From assembly GCA_001972305.1 (NCBI GenBank), contig BDDD01001365.1, positions 230,461 to 294,460 of the forward strand: DNA of 64,000 nucleotides, in the 5' to 3' direction. Within the stretch, counting starts at the first letter, position 1; every line of letters starts with the position of its first letter. The position numbers and the translations under genes were made by a program. A model generated the notes under the pieces. The model had not been told where the DNA came from and ran no database searches. It saw only the letters and a list, made by a program, of their open reading frames with translations. Source of the DNA: Cephalotus follicularis. Taxonomy: Eukaryota; Streptophyta; Magnoliopsida; Oxalidales; Cephalotaceae. Shown in pieces: positions 10,598-22,546 of the stretch.

Positions 10598-13310
10598 TGT
10601 AATAACCGCAATTTCAATTAATGTATATTGCTCCCATTTTAAATAAAATATACATTTTAATTGAGATTATTTGTCCAATTATCATAATAATTTTGATTAT
10701 TGAATGCCCGGGTTGGTTTGGGGTACAAATTGGTAAAACAATCTTAAGGAACCCTAAAACCAGCTCAAAGAGCCGACTGTCACAGGGGAACAGTTAACTG
10801 TTTGATGCGTGGAGTGGACAGTCGACTGCCAAGTGAATACAGTCGACCGGAACGGTACAGAACAGGTGTCTGTGCATGCATGTGAGACAGAACTGTGGCA
10901 TTCCATGAGGGACAAGTGTTATGCGAGTCACCAGTTGCCATAACATGCAAAAGGAGTGTCTTGCATGTCCTTTATTCCTTCTGCAAGATTTGCAGACCTG
11001 CAAACTGCAAAAACAGAAGAGAAAAGAGTGAGGAGAGGTGCTTGTGAGAGAGAGAAGGAAAAGAGGGAAGGTTGAATTAATGGGATCCTAACGAATTCTA
11101 AGACTCTAAAACCTTTATATCAGCTGTGAAGAGCTGATTTGAGCATTAGAAAACACTGAGGAGAAGAAATCAAAGGAAGGATTATCTTGGAGCTTGTATG
11201 TTGAAGGATTGGAGCTTAAAGAAGGAGTTGAAGCTTTGATTCCTGGTAAGCTTCCAAATTTGGGATTATGGTTGAAGTTGTAAGCTAACAGTAGTACATA
11301 CAGCTTACATGTCTACTATCCATAATGTTAGAATTTAGAAATGGTAATGAAAGTGGTTAAAAATGTGAATGTGGAGCTTAGGGAATTGTTATTCAGCCTC
11401 TAATTCGAATCATAGCTGCTGCTATGGTTGTCAATAGTTATATGTATACTGATCACCATCTATACATACCTTCTGTAACATGCAAACATAGTATTTGCTG
11501 AAATTGGAGTTGAATAGTGGAGAGATGTTGTTAAAAGTAAAAATGGAGGCTTAATGAACTATTGATGAGCTACTGTTGGAGTAGTAATTTGTAACTGGAT
11601 AATTAGTCAAACTTACTGATTAAATATCTGAACCTTCGAGCATGCATTGTTATAGATCAATTCTACTGAGATAGGAAAGTTAAGTTGGTGAAAGAGCTTT
11701 GGACATTAAAGAGAGAAATCAATCCAAATTGATTTCGGGATAGCGTTTAAGGTAGGGGTAATGACATGTTTTTGAAGATATAATATTCATATCATGCATG
11801 GTTAATTTTCTGTTTGATTGCATGTGATGATTGAGTTAGTATTTGGACATTGAAATACATACCCTGCTGCTGCCTGCCAATTTCTGGGAAAAGCATTCGA
11901 CTGTTCTTCATGGCAGTCGACTACTCAATCGAACCAGTCGACTGTTAAGGGCAAACATCTGACTACTCAATCAAAACAGCCGATTGTTCTTGGGAACAGC
12001 TGACTGTCCTGGGATAAAATTCTGTTATAGGTTCTGTTTAGGCCTTAAATTGAATGTAATTAACCTGGCCTCCATATGGATGACTGTAACAGTCAATCCT
12101 GGTCTTATATAATTACATTCCAGAAATTAAACAACATATGCACTTCTTGTGGAAGTTGTGCAAGAATGACTATGGTATGCTAATGACTTTATTGAATCCT
12201 TGAATTGCTATTGTGCCTTATTAATCTGCTGTATATGCTACTGTTACAATTGTACATACTAGTTGAGTGTTCATAAACACTATTGATCCATTACTTTCAA
12301 AGGATTGAACCAACTAAGTGCTATATGCACAATTAATGCTTTCAACTACCATTTTCTAAAGAAACCTAATGATTACTGTTTTCCTCCAGTATGAGGTATT
12401 ATTACTATACTAAATATCGTTTTCCTCGTATGAGATGTACGATTACTGAATTGTTAAATGTTCCTAAAGAAAACAACTTTTATATTCCATACTATTGATA
12501 TATGTAATATTACTACTGAATTGATTGAATTGATTGAATTGATTGTCTATGTTATTGCCGTTAGTCGAGTGATAGGAGACATCACTGACTACGGAGGTGG
12601 TCCTATGTGCCAGGAGTTGGCTAGAGTATCCACCCAAACTGTCTGCAATGCAGATCTTGATTGTTAAACTTCCCGCTAATACCGGTAGTAATTGACCTGA
12701 TCTATCATCTTCAGAGTGAAGGGTGATAGATAGGTGGTGCACAGTTGTTGCTAGGAGTTAGCGACATGTGACACCCAAACCACTGTATTGATTTATTGTA
12801 CCCTTGTGTGGTATTCTTGCATTGTACTATCTTTGGCCACTTGGCATGATTGCTTATATATTGGAACATTTTTAAAATGTTATTTATATATAAGATGTCA
12901 TACATGTTGCATTTATAGATTCAATTATCATGCATTATTCCTACTTAGCCAAGTGAGGACAACGGCTACCCCCCTACAATTTCAAATTAAGCAAGGGCGT
13001 TCGGAAGGTGCTACTGAAGCTTTTGGAGAGCTTCTTTCTGCTTAAGGTTGTTACCTTTATGTCGTATTGTTTTGTAATGAACGGTTCGCACTCCGTGTTG
13101 TTGTTTTACTTTCCTTATGTAAAAGGATAATTGCTAGTATTGTACGAGCACGTAGTATGGGCTGCGTGCGGATGACTTTTATTTTACAATCCGGTTTTGG
13201 AATGCTTCCGCTTATATATTTTAATTGTTAATTGGAATGCTAGATTATTTACTTATCCCTGATATCACATCATATGTTGTCTAAATGTAATGGAACAACG
13301 AGGTGTGACA
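10598..13310 (+). repeat. T3 5' LTR
   Basis: TG...CA ends. TATA-like CTTTATAT at 11113-11120. Two donor-like sites: CTG/GTAAGC (GT 11246-11247) and AAG/GTAGGGG (GT 11752-11753). Acceptor-like CTACAATTTCAG ends at 12985. Palindrome clusters lie near 10770-10860 and at 11896-12004. Near 12520-12545 a short GAATTGATT repeat has one more copy than in the 3' LTR. The small ORFs inside are not genes. Confidence 0.95.
11896..12004 (+). repeat. Phased palindrome cluster in T3 5' LTR
   Basis: Cores near 11896, 11916, 11937, 11958, 11979 and 11999 (GTCGAC and changed forms GCCGAT, GCTGAC), 20-21 bp apart. In the sister LTR the better preserved cluster has cores at 19082, 19102, 19123, 19144, 19165 and 19185, with gaps of 20, 21, 21, 21 and 20. 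Confidence 0.9.
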
Positions 13311-13313
13311 GCA

Positions 13314-13325
13314 TGGTATCAGAGC
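13314..13325 (+). other. T3 primer binding site (initiator tRNA-Met)
   Basis: TGGTATCAGAGC three bases after the LTR end, the usual complement of the plant initiator tRNA-Met 3' end. Confidence 0.93.
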
Positions 13326-13413
13326 ATATTCCATATATGCTAGCTGGGATAAGTTTCTCAAAAATTGAGTGAATTGTTTCCTAATGATAATGTCATTCCA
13401 TATAGGAAACCGA

Positions 13414-14345
13414 ATGGACCTACGAAGAGGAAGAAGAGGAAGGCGTAGAGACGCCGAAGGAGTCAATGCACCACCAGTGCACGAACATGATCCACCAGCG
13501 AATGAAGGAGTGAATATTCCTCCAGTGCAAGACGAGAGGAGTAATTTTGACCGCATGGCTGATCTTTTGCAACAACAGATGCAAGCTAATACGGTGAACA
13601 TGGAACATATTCGGCAAATGTACGAGGATAACCGGGCTTATCATCAGGCTCCTGAAGCTTGTCATACCGGTGGATTTGGCCGAGATCTGGAGCGGTTCAT
13701 GAGACAGAATCCTCCGACATTCAATGGTGAGCTGAATGCTACTGTGGCCGAGCAGTGGATTAAAGATTTGGAGAAAATATTTGCTACCCTGGAATGTACT
13801 GATGAGTAGAAACTCAACTTTGCTGTATAACGCTTATGGGGTGAGGCGACCTATTGGGGCGAGGTTTCTAAAAGGCCTTCGACCTGACATCAAATCTAAA
13901 CTGTTAATGTTGCAGCTAACCTCTTTTATAGATATTGCTGAGAGGGCGATGATTCTGGAAGCCGATGCGAATGAGAGAAGGGCAGAACGGACTTGTACTA
14001 ATCAATCGAGGGCCACACAGTCACAGGGGCAAGGGAGTAATAATCATGCTAAGTCAACAAAGTCCGACAACTGAGGTCAATGAGGTTTTGGACGCAGAAA
14101 TTCATGATCAAGGACTCCTAACCGAAGAGGTCAACAGAATGCAGGTGGATGTACTTTCTGTGGTCATCAGAACCATGGCAAGACTGAGTGCTGGAAAAAG
14201 ATGGGGAAATGCCTGTGGTGTGGTTCACAAGAACACATGCTGAATAGTTGTCCAATGATGAGAGATCAAGCACGCGGCCAACAGGGAAGTACTGGTGCTA
14301 GTGGTAGTGTTACGGCTGCTCAACCGCGGAAGGATACCGGGAAAG
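13414..14345 (+). pseudogene. gag: T3 gag, broken
   Basis: ATG at 13414 starts a basic Arg-rich head (MDLRRGRRGRR), the same start as in T9. The capsid segment (RQNPPTFNGELNATVAEQW, then WIKDLEKIF) is readable to a stop at 13807. Near 13862 about 240 bp are missing compared with T9, joining the YWGE region directly to FLKGLRPDIKSK. Two CCHC knuckles are intact: CTFCGHQNHGKTEC (about 14150-14190) and CLWCGSQEHMLNSC (about 14210-14255). Further stops lie near 13828, 14071 and 14080. Product: nucleocapsid precursor; not functional. Confidence 0.9.
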
Positions 14346-15627
14346 GGATTGTGAAAGGTAGGGTCTACACCTTATCTAAAGATGATGTGCCAGAATCTAC
14401 TACTCTTGTGGGAGGTACCATTCTTATATCTGGCATACTGGCTCATGTATTGATTGACCCTGGTGCGACACATTCATTCTTTGCATCTGGATTTGCTCGC
14501 AATTTGCATGGTATTACTTCTAGATTACCCTATGTATATGAGGTTAGTACTCATGCGGGTACTTGTGTTCTATCTGACACTATAATGAAAGAAATGAAAT
14601 CACGGTAGCAGGGATTCAGTTATCTGCTGACTTGATAGTATTACCTATCTGGGATTTTGATGTAATCTTGGGAATGGACTGGCTATATACTCATCATGCT
14701 TGTGTTGATTGCTACAATAAGATGATGACCTTTTACCTTCAAGATGGGACTGAGTGCAAGTTTATCGGGGAGAAGAATGTTTCTGCTCCGATCATTTCGT
14801 ATACCCGAGCACAGAAGTATCTCAAGCAAGGATGTGAAGGCTATTTGGCGTATGTGATTGATCATACAAAAGGTACACCTAGTATTGAACAAGTGCCTGT
14901 TGTATGTGAATTTCCTGATGTATTTCCAGATGAACTCACTTCGTTGCCACCGGAGAGAGATATAGAGTTCAGCATTGAACTATTGCCTGGGACTGCTCCT
15001 ATATCTAAAGCACCGTACCGAATGACTCCTGCCGAACTGAAGGAGTTGAAGATTCAATTACAGGATTACCTTGACAAGGGCTTTATCAGACCGAGTGTAT
15101 CACCTTGGGGAGCACCGGTTCTGTTTGTGAAAAAGAAAGATGGATCAATGCGACTATGCATCGATTACAGGCTGCTAAATCAGGTAACGGTGAAGAACAA
15201 GTATCCTCTGCCACTTATTGAGGAGTTGTTCGACCAATTGCAAGGCTCTACTGTATTCTCCAAACTTGACCTGAGAACAGGTTATCACCAGTTGAGGATC
15301 AGAGAAGGTGATGTGGAGAAGACCACATTTCGAACCAGATATGGGCATTACGAAATTCTGATACTGTCGTTCGGTTTGACAAAAGCTCCTGCAGCCTTTA
15401 TGTGTCTGATGAACAAAGTGTTCCAACCCTATCTTGACCAGTTTGTCATTATATTCCTAGACGACATCCTGATTTATTCGAAGAGCATTGAGGAACACAT
15501 GCAGCACTTGAGAATTGTATCGCAGACACTACAGAAGGAACAACTATACGCCAAATTCAGCAAGTGCGAATTTTGGCTGGATCATGTGACTTTCCTAGGT
15601 CACATTGTGTCAAGTGAAGGATTGTAA
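14346..15627 (+). pseudogene. pol: T3 protease and reverse transcriptase
   Basis: Protease: LIDPGATHSFFAS with its catalytic Asp codon at 14456-14458. A one-base deletion near 14590 shifts the frame. From 14632 one open stretch runs through the protease end (FDVILGMDW), the linker, and RT with [29 protein letters not shown] and FLDDILIYS (Asp pair 15460-15465). It stops at 15625 within SSEGL*, where T9 has a serine codon. RT copies element RNA into DNA in the cytoplasmic particle. Confidence 0.92.
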
Positions 15628-17774
15628 GTGGATCCCTTGAAGATAGAGAGTATTGTTGATTGGCCCCAACCGAGGAACGCTACTGAGGTCCGTAGTTTCT
15701 TGGGATTGGCTGGCTACTACCGAAGGTTCATCAAAGGGTTTTCGAAGCTTGCCACACCGTTGACACAGTTGACTCAGAAGAAGTCAAGTTTTGTATGGGA
15801 TGATTCTTGTGAGTCAAGTTTCCAAGAGTTGAAGAGTCGGTTGATTTCGGCTCCAGTGTTGGCATTACCGGAAGGCAATGAGGGTTTCATTGTCTATACT
15901 GATTCCTCTGGGAAAGGATTGGGATGCGTTCTTATGCTACATGGCAGGGTGATTACATACGCATCGAGGAAGTTAAAACCCTACGAAGAAAACTATCCCG
16001 TACACGATCTTGAGTTGGCAGCCATAGTGTTTGCTTTGCAGAAATGGAGGCACTACCTCTATGGTGCTCAATTTGAGATCTTTACTGACCACAAAAGTTT
16101 AAAGTATTCATTTTCCCAGAAGGAGCTCAACATGAGACAGAGACGATGGGTGGAATTCTTTAATGACTACAACTGCAACATTCAATACCACCCGGGAAAG
16201 GCGAATGTAATGGCAGATACGCTGAGTCGCAAAGCTATGATTGTCGGAGCAATGGTTTCACAATGGAAGCTATTGGAGGAATTTCAGAAATGGAATCCGT
16301 TCATGGTTTCCCGTGGAGTTATTGTGGCAAATCTGAGAGCACAATCGGAACTTCTGGAGCGTATTCTGACTGCTCAGTACAGTGACTCTGAGTTATGGAA
16401 TATTCGTGAGAACCTAGACACTCATTTTGAGTTCTCCATTCATACTGATGGCATCTTAGGGTTCCGAGGAAGGATATGTGTTCCGGATGACGAGAGCATC
16501 AGGAATGAACTACTTCAACAAGCCCACAAGTCAAAATACAGTTCTCACCCGGGGAGTTCCAAGATGTGGCACGACTTGAAAAAGAACTACTGGTGGAGTG
16601 GTATGAAAAGAGAGATTGCTGAATACGTAGCAAGATGTTCGACCTGCCAAAGAGTGAAGGCTGAACATCAGAAACCTGCGGGACTACTACAGTCATTACC
16701 ATTGGTTGAGTGGAAATGGGAGCACGTGACCATGGACTTCGTGTCGAGATTTCCAAGGTCACGGAATTAGCATGAAGCAGTGTGGGTGTAGTGGAAAGAC
16801 TTACTAAGTCTGCTCACTTTCTTCCGATGAACATGACGTATTCTATCGAGAAACTCGCTCGATTGTATATCCGGGAGATAGTGAGATTGGATGGGGTGCC
16901 GGTCAGTATTGTTTGTGATCGAGATGCTAGATTTACTTCAAGTTTCTGGAAGAAGTTCCAAGCAGCAATGGGAACAACCTTGAACTTCAGCACTGCATTC
17001 CACCCACAGACCGACGGGCAGTCCGAGCATACCATTCAGACTCTAGAGGATATGCTACAGGCTTGCATGATTGATTTTGCTGGAAGTTGGGAGGATCATC
17101 TGGCACTGATTGTGTTCTCTTACAACAACGACTTCCACACCAGCATTGGAATGGCTCCAGATGAAGCTTTGTATGGAAGAAAGTGCAGATCGCCTATCTA
17201 CTGGGACGAGGTAGGTGAGAGACAAGTGTTGGGACCGGACTTGGTACAAGAGACTACTAATAAAGTGAAAATAATAAAGAAGAGACTTCTAGCTGGACCA
17301 AGTCGGCACAAGAGTTACGCCGATAGTAAGAAGAGAAAGCTAGAGTTTGAGAAGGGGGATCATGTTTTCCTGAAGATCTCGCCTTCGAAAGGGATACACC
17401 ATTTTTGCCTCAAAGGGAAGTTGGCTCCAAGGTATATTGGACCTTACGAGATACTGGAAAGAGTGGGAGATGTGGCATATCTGATTGCACTACCGCCTAG
17501 CCTGTCGGATGTGCATAACGTATTTTATGTCTCCATGCTACGGAAATACGTGCATGACCCATCTCACATATTGAGCTACGACCCTGGATTCATCAGTCCC
17601 AGATTGTCCTATGAAGAAAGGCCGACGAGGATAGTGGATCGAATGGAAAAGGTGCTAAGGAACAAGACCATTCCTATGGTAAAAGTGTTGTGGCATTTTC
17701 ACAGAGCAGAGGAAGCTACGTGGGAGCGTGAGGACGAAATGATAGAGACATTTCCCCACTTGTTCAGAATGTAA
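15628..17774 (+). pseudogene. pol: T3 RNase H, integrase and C-terminal tail
   Basis: Continues the RT frame: [11 protein letters not shown], RNase H ([24 protein letters not shown]), then integrase with a full zinc-binding HHCC segment ([10 protein letters not shown] ... CSTCQ). Core catalytic residues are [14 protein letters not shown] and GQSEHTIQ, giving the D,D(35)E set. A stop at 16768 (CAG to TAG) and a one-base deletion near 16791 separate the first catalytic Asp from the rest. The open stretch from 16782 ends at 17774 with the [16 protein letters not shown] tail, a reduced chromodomain. Confidence 0.93.
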
Positions 17775-17802
17775 GGGCTAAATTTGAGGACGCATTTTCT
17801 TT

Positions 17803-17815
17803 AAGGAGGGGGGAA
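17803..17815 (+). other. T3 polypurine tract
   Basis: AAGGAGGGGGGAA directly before the 3' LTR start. Confidence 0.88.
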
Positions 17816-20487
17816 TGTAATAACCGCAATTTCAATTAATGTATATTGCTCCAATTTTAAATAAAATATACATTTTAATTGAGATTAATTTTCCAATTAT
17901 CATAATAATTGTGATTAGTGAATGCTTGGGTTAGTTTGAGGTACAAATTGGTAAAAGAAACTTAAGGAACCCTGAAACCAGCTGAAATAGCCGACTGTCA
18001 CAGGGGAACGGTCAACTTCCAAGTGAATACAGTCAACTGGAACGGTACAAAACAGGTTTCTGTGCATGCGTGTGAGACAGAACTGTGGCATTGCATGAGG
18101 GATAAGTGTTATGTGAGTCACCAATTTCCATAACATGCAAGAGGAGTGCCTTGCATGTCCTCTATTCCTTCTGCACGATTTACAGACCTGCAACCTGCAA
18201 AAATAGAAGAGAAAAGAGTGAGGAGAGGTGCATGTGAGAGAGAGAAGGAAAACATGGAAGGTTGAATTAATGCGATCCTAACGAATTCTAAGACTCTAAA
18301 ACCTTTATATCAGCTGTGAAGAGCTGATTTGAGTGTTAGAAAACACTGAGGAGAAGAAATCAAAGGAAGGATTATCTTGGAGCTTGCATGTTGAAAGATT
18401 GGAGCTCAAAGGAGTTGAAGCTTTGATTCCTGGTAAGCTTCAAAATTTGGGATTATGATTGAAGTTGTAGGCTAACAATAGTACATACGGCATACATGTC
18501 TACTATCCATAATGTTAGAATTTAGAAATGGTAATGAATGTGGTTAAAATGTGATTGTGGAGCTTAGGGAATTGTTGATCAGCCTCTAATTCGAATCATA
18601 GTTGTTGTTATGGTTGTCAATAGATATATGTATACTGATCACCATCTATACATGCCTTCTGTAACATGCAAACATAGTACTTGCTGAAATTGGAGTTGAA
18701 TAGTGGAGAGATGTTGTTAAAAGTAAAAATGGAGGCTTAATGAACCATTGATGAGCTACTGTTGGAGTAGTAATTTGTAACTGGATAATTAGTCAAACTT
18801 ATTGATTAAACGTCTGAACCTTCGAGCATGCATTGTTATAGATCAATTCCGCTGAGATTGGAAGGTTAAGTTGGTGAAAGAGCTTTGGATATTAAAGAGA
18901 GAAATCAATCCAAATTGATTTCGGGATAGCGTTAAAGGTTGGGGTAATGACATGTTTTTGAAGATATAATACGCATATCATGTATGGTTAATTTCCTGTT
19001 TGATTGCATGTGATGATTGAGTTAGTATTTGGACATTGAAATACATACCCTACTGCTGCCTGCCAATTTCTGGGCAAAGCAGTCGACTGTTCTTCATGGT
19101 AGTCGACTACTCAATCGAACCAGTCGACTGTTAAGGGAAAACAGCCGACTACTCAATCAAAACAGCCGACTGTTCTTGGGAACAGCCGACTGTCCTGGGA
19201 TAAAATTCTGTTATAGGTTCTGTTTAGGCCTTAAATTGAATGTAATTAACCTGGTCTCCATATGGATGAATGTAACAGTCGATCCTGGTCTTATGTAATT
19301 ACATTCCAGAAATTAAACAACGTATGCACTTCTTGTGGAAGTTGTGGAAGAATGACTACGGTATGCTAATGACTTTATTGAATCCTCGAATTGTTATTGT
19401 GCCTTATTAATCTACTGTATATGCTACTGTTACAATTGTACATACTAGTTGAGTGTTCATAAACACTACTGATCCATTACTCTCAAAGAATTGAACCAAC
19501 TAAGTGCTATATGCACAATTAATGTTTTCAACTACCATTTTCTAAAGAAACCTAATGATTACTATTTTCCTCCAATGTGAGGTATTGTTACTGTACTGAA
19601 TATCGTTTTCCTCCTATGAGATGTACGATTACTGAATTGTTAAATGTTCCTAAAGAAAACAACTTTTATATTGCATACTATTGATATATATAATATTACT
19701 ACTGAATTGATTGAATTGATTGTCTATGTTATTGCCATTAGTCGAGTGATAGGAGACATCACTGACTACGGAAGTGGTCCTATGTGCCATGAGTTGGCTA
19801 GAGTATCCACCCAAACTGTCTGCAATGTAGATCTTGATTGTTAAACTGCCCGCTAATGCCGGTAGTAATTGACCTGATCTATCATCTTCGGAGTGAAGGG
19901 TGATAGATAGGTGGTGCACAGTTGGTGCTAGGAGCTAGCGACATGTGACATCCAAACCACCGTATTGATTGATTGTACCCTTGTGCAGTATTCTTGCATT
20001 GTACTGTCTTTGGCCACTTGGCATGATTGCTTATATATTGGAATATTTTAAAAATGTTATTTATATATGAAATGTCATACATGTTGCATTTATATGTTCA
20101 ATTATCATGCATTATTCCTACTTAGCCAAGTGAGGACAATGGCTAACCCCCTACAATTTCAGATTAAGTAAGGGCGTTCAGAAGGTGCTGCTGAAGCTTT
20201 TGGAGAGCTTTTTTCTGCTGAAGGTTGTTACCTTTATGTCGTATTGTTTTGTAATGAATGGTTAGCACTCCGTGTTGTTGTTTTACTTTCCTTATGTAAA
20301 AGGATAATTTCTAGTATTGTACGAGCACGTAGTATGGGCTGCGTGCAAATGACTTTTATCTTACAATCCTGATTTGGAATGCTTCCGCTTATATATTTGA
20401 ATTGTTAATTGGAATGCTGGATTATTTACTTATTCCTGATATCACCACATATGTTGTCTGAATGTAATGGAACAACAGGGTGTGACA
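17816..20487 (+). repeat. T3 3' LTR
   Basis: Closely matches the 5' LTR. A 28-bp loss near 18011, relative to the 5' copy, runs between two palindrome cores. Donor-like site changed to GTTGGGG (GT 18938-18939); acceptor-like CTACAATTTCAG ends at 20162. Ends TGTGACA at 20487. No coding content. Confidence 0.95.
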
Positions 20488-20492
20488 ATTGA

Positions 20493-20935
20493 AATACTTA
20501 TATATATGTTATTTTAAATAGTTGTCACGCATGTTTACAAATATATATTCAATTATCATGCATTATTCTCTTACTTAGCCAAGTGAGGACAATGGCTAAC
20601 CCCCAACAATTTCAGATTAAGCGAAGACGTTCGGGAAGTGCTGTTGAAGTTTTTGGAGAGTTGCTATATTTTGTTAAGGTTGTTATTCTCTATGTATTGT
20701 ATTTGTAATGAACGATTCACACTCCGTTGTTGTCTTACTTTCCTTTTGTAAAAGGTTAGTTGTTGGATTGTATAAGCACGTAGTATAGGCTGCGTGCGGA
20801 TGCTTTTTATAATCCTGCTTTAAATGCTTCCGCTATTTGTTAATGAGTTCACATTAATATTGAATTCTAGATTATTACTTATTTCTGATATCATCACATA
20901 TGTTGTCTATATGTATTACAAAACGGGGTGTGACA
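20493..20935 (+). repeat. T2 3' LTR, second part (after T3)
   Basis: Resumes after the ATTGA duplication and carries the same end block as T3's LTR (acceptor-like AACAATTTCAG near 20616, ...AATGCTTCCGC, ...GGGGTGTGACA). Rejoined with 8561-10597 it gives a 2480-bp LTR. Confidence 0.93.
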
Positions 20936-20940
20936 GGAAC

Positions 20941-22546
20941 AACCAAATGATATATGAAAAGTTGATTACAAAACGGATTATCAACACGAAATGGCCATTG
21001 GATATGAAAAATGACTTATGATTACGAAATGATCTTGATATGATTTGACGGATGTGGAACCTATGAGATCCTTTATGAAATGGTCCTTATCCTTTAAATG
21101 AATATATGTTATGGGTTACGAGTATTACAAGGTACGACTATGATATATATTATTGTTTGAGACCTATGAGATAACCCATTCATAATCTACGTTTCTGTCG
21201 CGAGGATTATGGGTGTTCGATCACATCATCACTGGAGGTTACTGGCGCCTACGGGTTCTGACCGTTTTTACGGCTTTACCACTATACTACGGGTTCTGAC
21301 CGTTTTTACGGCTTTACCACCATACTACGGGTTCTGACCGTTTTTACGGCTTTACCACTATACTTACAGGCTATAACAGTTATTACGGCTTAGCCATGAT
21401 GTGATCGGTGTTATCTCTTCCCCACTCGGCTACGACCTCAAAAGGGTAGGTAGTCGGTGGTAGTACTATCTCGGGCAGGAGGGACAGAGTACTACTCAAA
21501 CCTACGGATTGTTTGTCCCTACGTATGATTTCTGATTGTTTACATAGTGTCTGCAGGCCTATGGCCTTCGATGTGATTAGGACCAGCCAAGTATACCACT
21601 GCTTAGGGACCGTTGGTATACTGATGCTGTCCGCAATTGTCATTCATACTCATGACATTATATGACACATGATACACATTGTTCACTACATGACATATGA
21701 TTATATTGATTACATGCATAGCACATTACTACCCTGTGGCATGCATGGCATATTGTTATATACCTGTTGCACTACATGCCATATAGTATACCTACACGAC
21801 ATCATGTCGCTGACCCATTTCCCTTGTATGCGGAATGGGTCAGGCTCAGGCCCAGGTGATGAACTGAAGTGAGGTAAGCTAAGAAGGGCGGGATTTCTAT
21901 AGCAGATTTTGTTAGTTATTTGGTATGTTGCTTATATGGAGTTGCTTATAAAGAGTTGTATAAAAAGGGGCCTCATGTTTATGGTTTACTTATATGAAAC
22001 GTATGTAAGGCCTTGTATTTATATCTGATTGTACGGATGTATTAGACTTGTAATGTGTAAGAGACAAAATCTAAAGATGTATAAGAGATGTTTTATTACA
22101 GCTATCGACCTACCGACATGTGGCAGTGCTTATGATATGTGTGTTGATGTATTAGATAGGGACAGGTCCATCAATTGAGTTGTTGTTATGATATAGTTCT
22201 TAGAATGATGTAGGATGAGTTCAGTCATGATTGCTGAGGGCTGAGCCCCATATATATATATATATAAACTGCTGATTCCTCCTTTGGGACTGTGAAGATA
22301 TAAATTGAGTTTTTCTTTACAGGGGGTTAAGTCTGATAAACGAATACTTCATGCCCGATTTTCGGGAGATTTTAAGAGTTAGTTTTTATTCGATTGATTA
22401 TTCCGTTAATGTTATATGACTTTGATTTAAAGTTTATATTTATAGCACTATTGGAGCATGATTATATGATTGAAAGGATTGAAGGGAGTGTATATATCAA
22501 GCGTCAGATCGTTGGGGGGTTTACTCCCGCGGTTCGGGACGTGACA
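20941..22546 (+). repeat. T1 3' LTR, second part (after T2)
   Basis: Follows the GGAAC duplication of T2 and ends ...GGGACGTGACA. Holds a 38-bp tandem repeat (21249-21397), a possible acceptor CAGGCTCAGGCCCAG near 21855, and a short (AT)n run near 22250. No genes. Confidence 0.82.
21249..21397 (+). repeat. 38-bp tandem repeat, four units
   Basis: Units begin at 21249, 21287, 21325 and 21363. The first three are nearly identical (CTACGGGTTCTGACCG... ending TTTACCAC); the fourth has several changes. It lies in the T1 LTR. Confidence 0.92.

Larger units (their letters stand above)
10598..20487 (+). mobile_element. T3, nearly complete Tekay-like element nested in T2's 3' LTR
   Basis: LTR to LTR: TGTAATAACC...TGTGACA (10598-13310), primer site, gag-pol, polypurine tract, 3' LTR (17816-20487). 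Flanking ATTGA at 10593-10597 and 20488-20492 is a perfect 5-bp target duplication. LTRs are 2713 and 2672 bp. Gag carries a roughly 240-bp deletion, and the frame is broken by several stops and shifts, so the copy is dead although all structural parts are present. It is the youngest insertion of the left stack. Confidence 0.97.
4393..20935 (+). mobile_element. T2, Tekay-like element with large internal deletion, split by T3
   Basis: Starts TGTAATAACCGC at 4393 and ends ...GGGGTGTGACA at 20935. Flanking pentamers are GGACC (4388-4392) and GGAAC (20936-20940), a target duplication with one later change. The order is truncated 5' LTR, partial pol, polypurine tract, then a 3' LTR interrupted by T3. 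About 3 kb is missing: the end of the 5' LTR, primer site, gag, protease and the start of RT, judged against T3 and T9. Non-autonomous. Confidence 0.93.
1..22546 (+). mobile_element. T1, Ty3/gypsy Tekay-like element (5' part outside window), hosting T2 and T3
   Basis: Strongly decayed gypsy internal region at 1-2787, followed by a 3' LTR starting TGTAATGCCC at 2788. The LTR is split by T2 and resumes at 20941, ending ...GTGACA at 22546. Directly before the LTR lie a self-complementary CTCGGGACGAGA block and a purine tract (AAGGATGGGAGGA), the arrangement seen before the 3' LTR of Tekay elements. The two LTR pieces add up to about 3.2 kb. The 5' LTR must lie left of the window; its target duplication should be TTAGA (22547-22551). 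The coding region has many stops and deletions. It is older than T2 and T3, because they are inserted in it. Confidence 0.85.
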
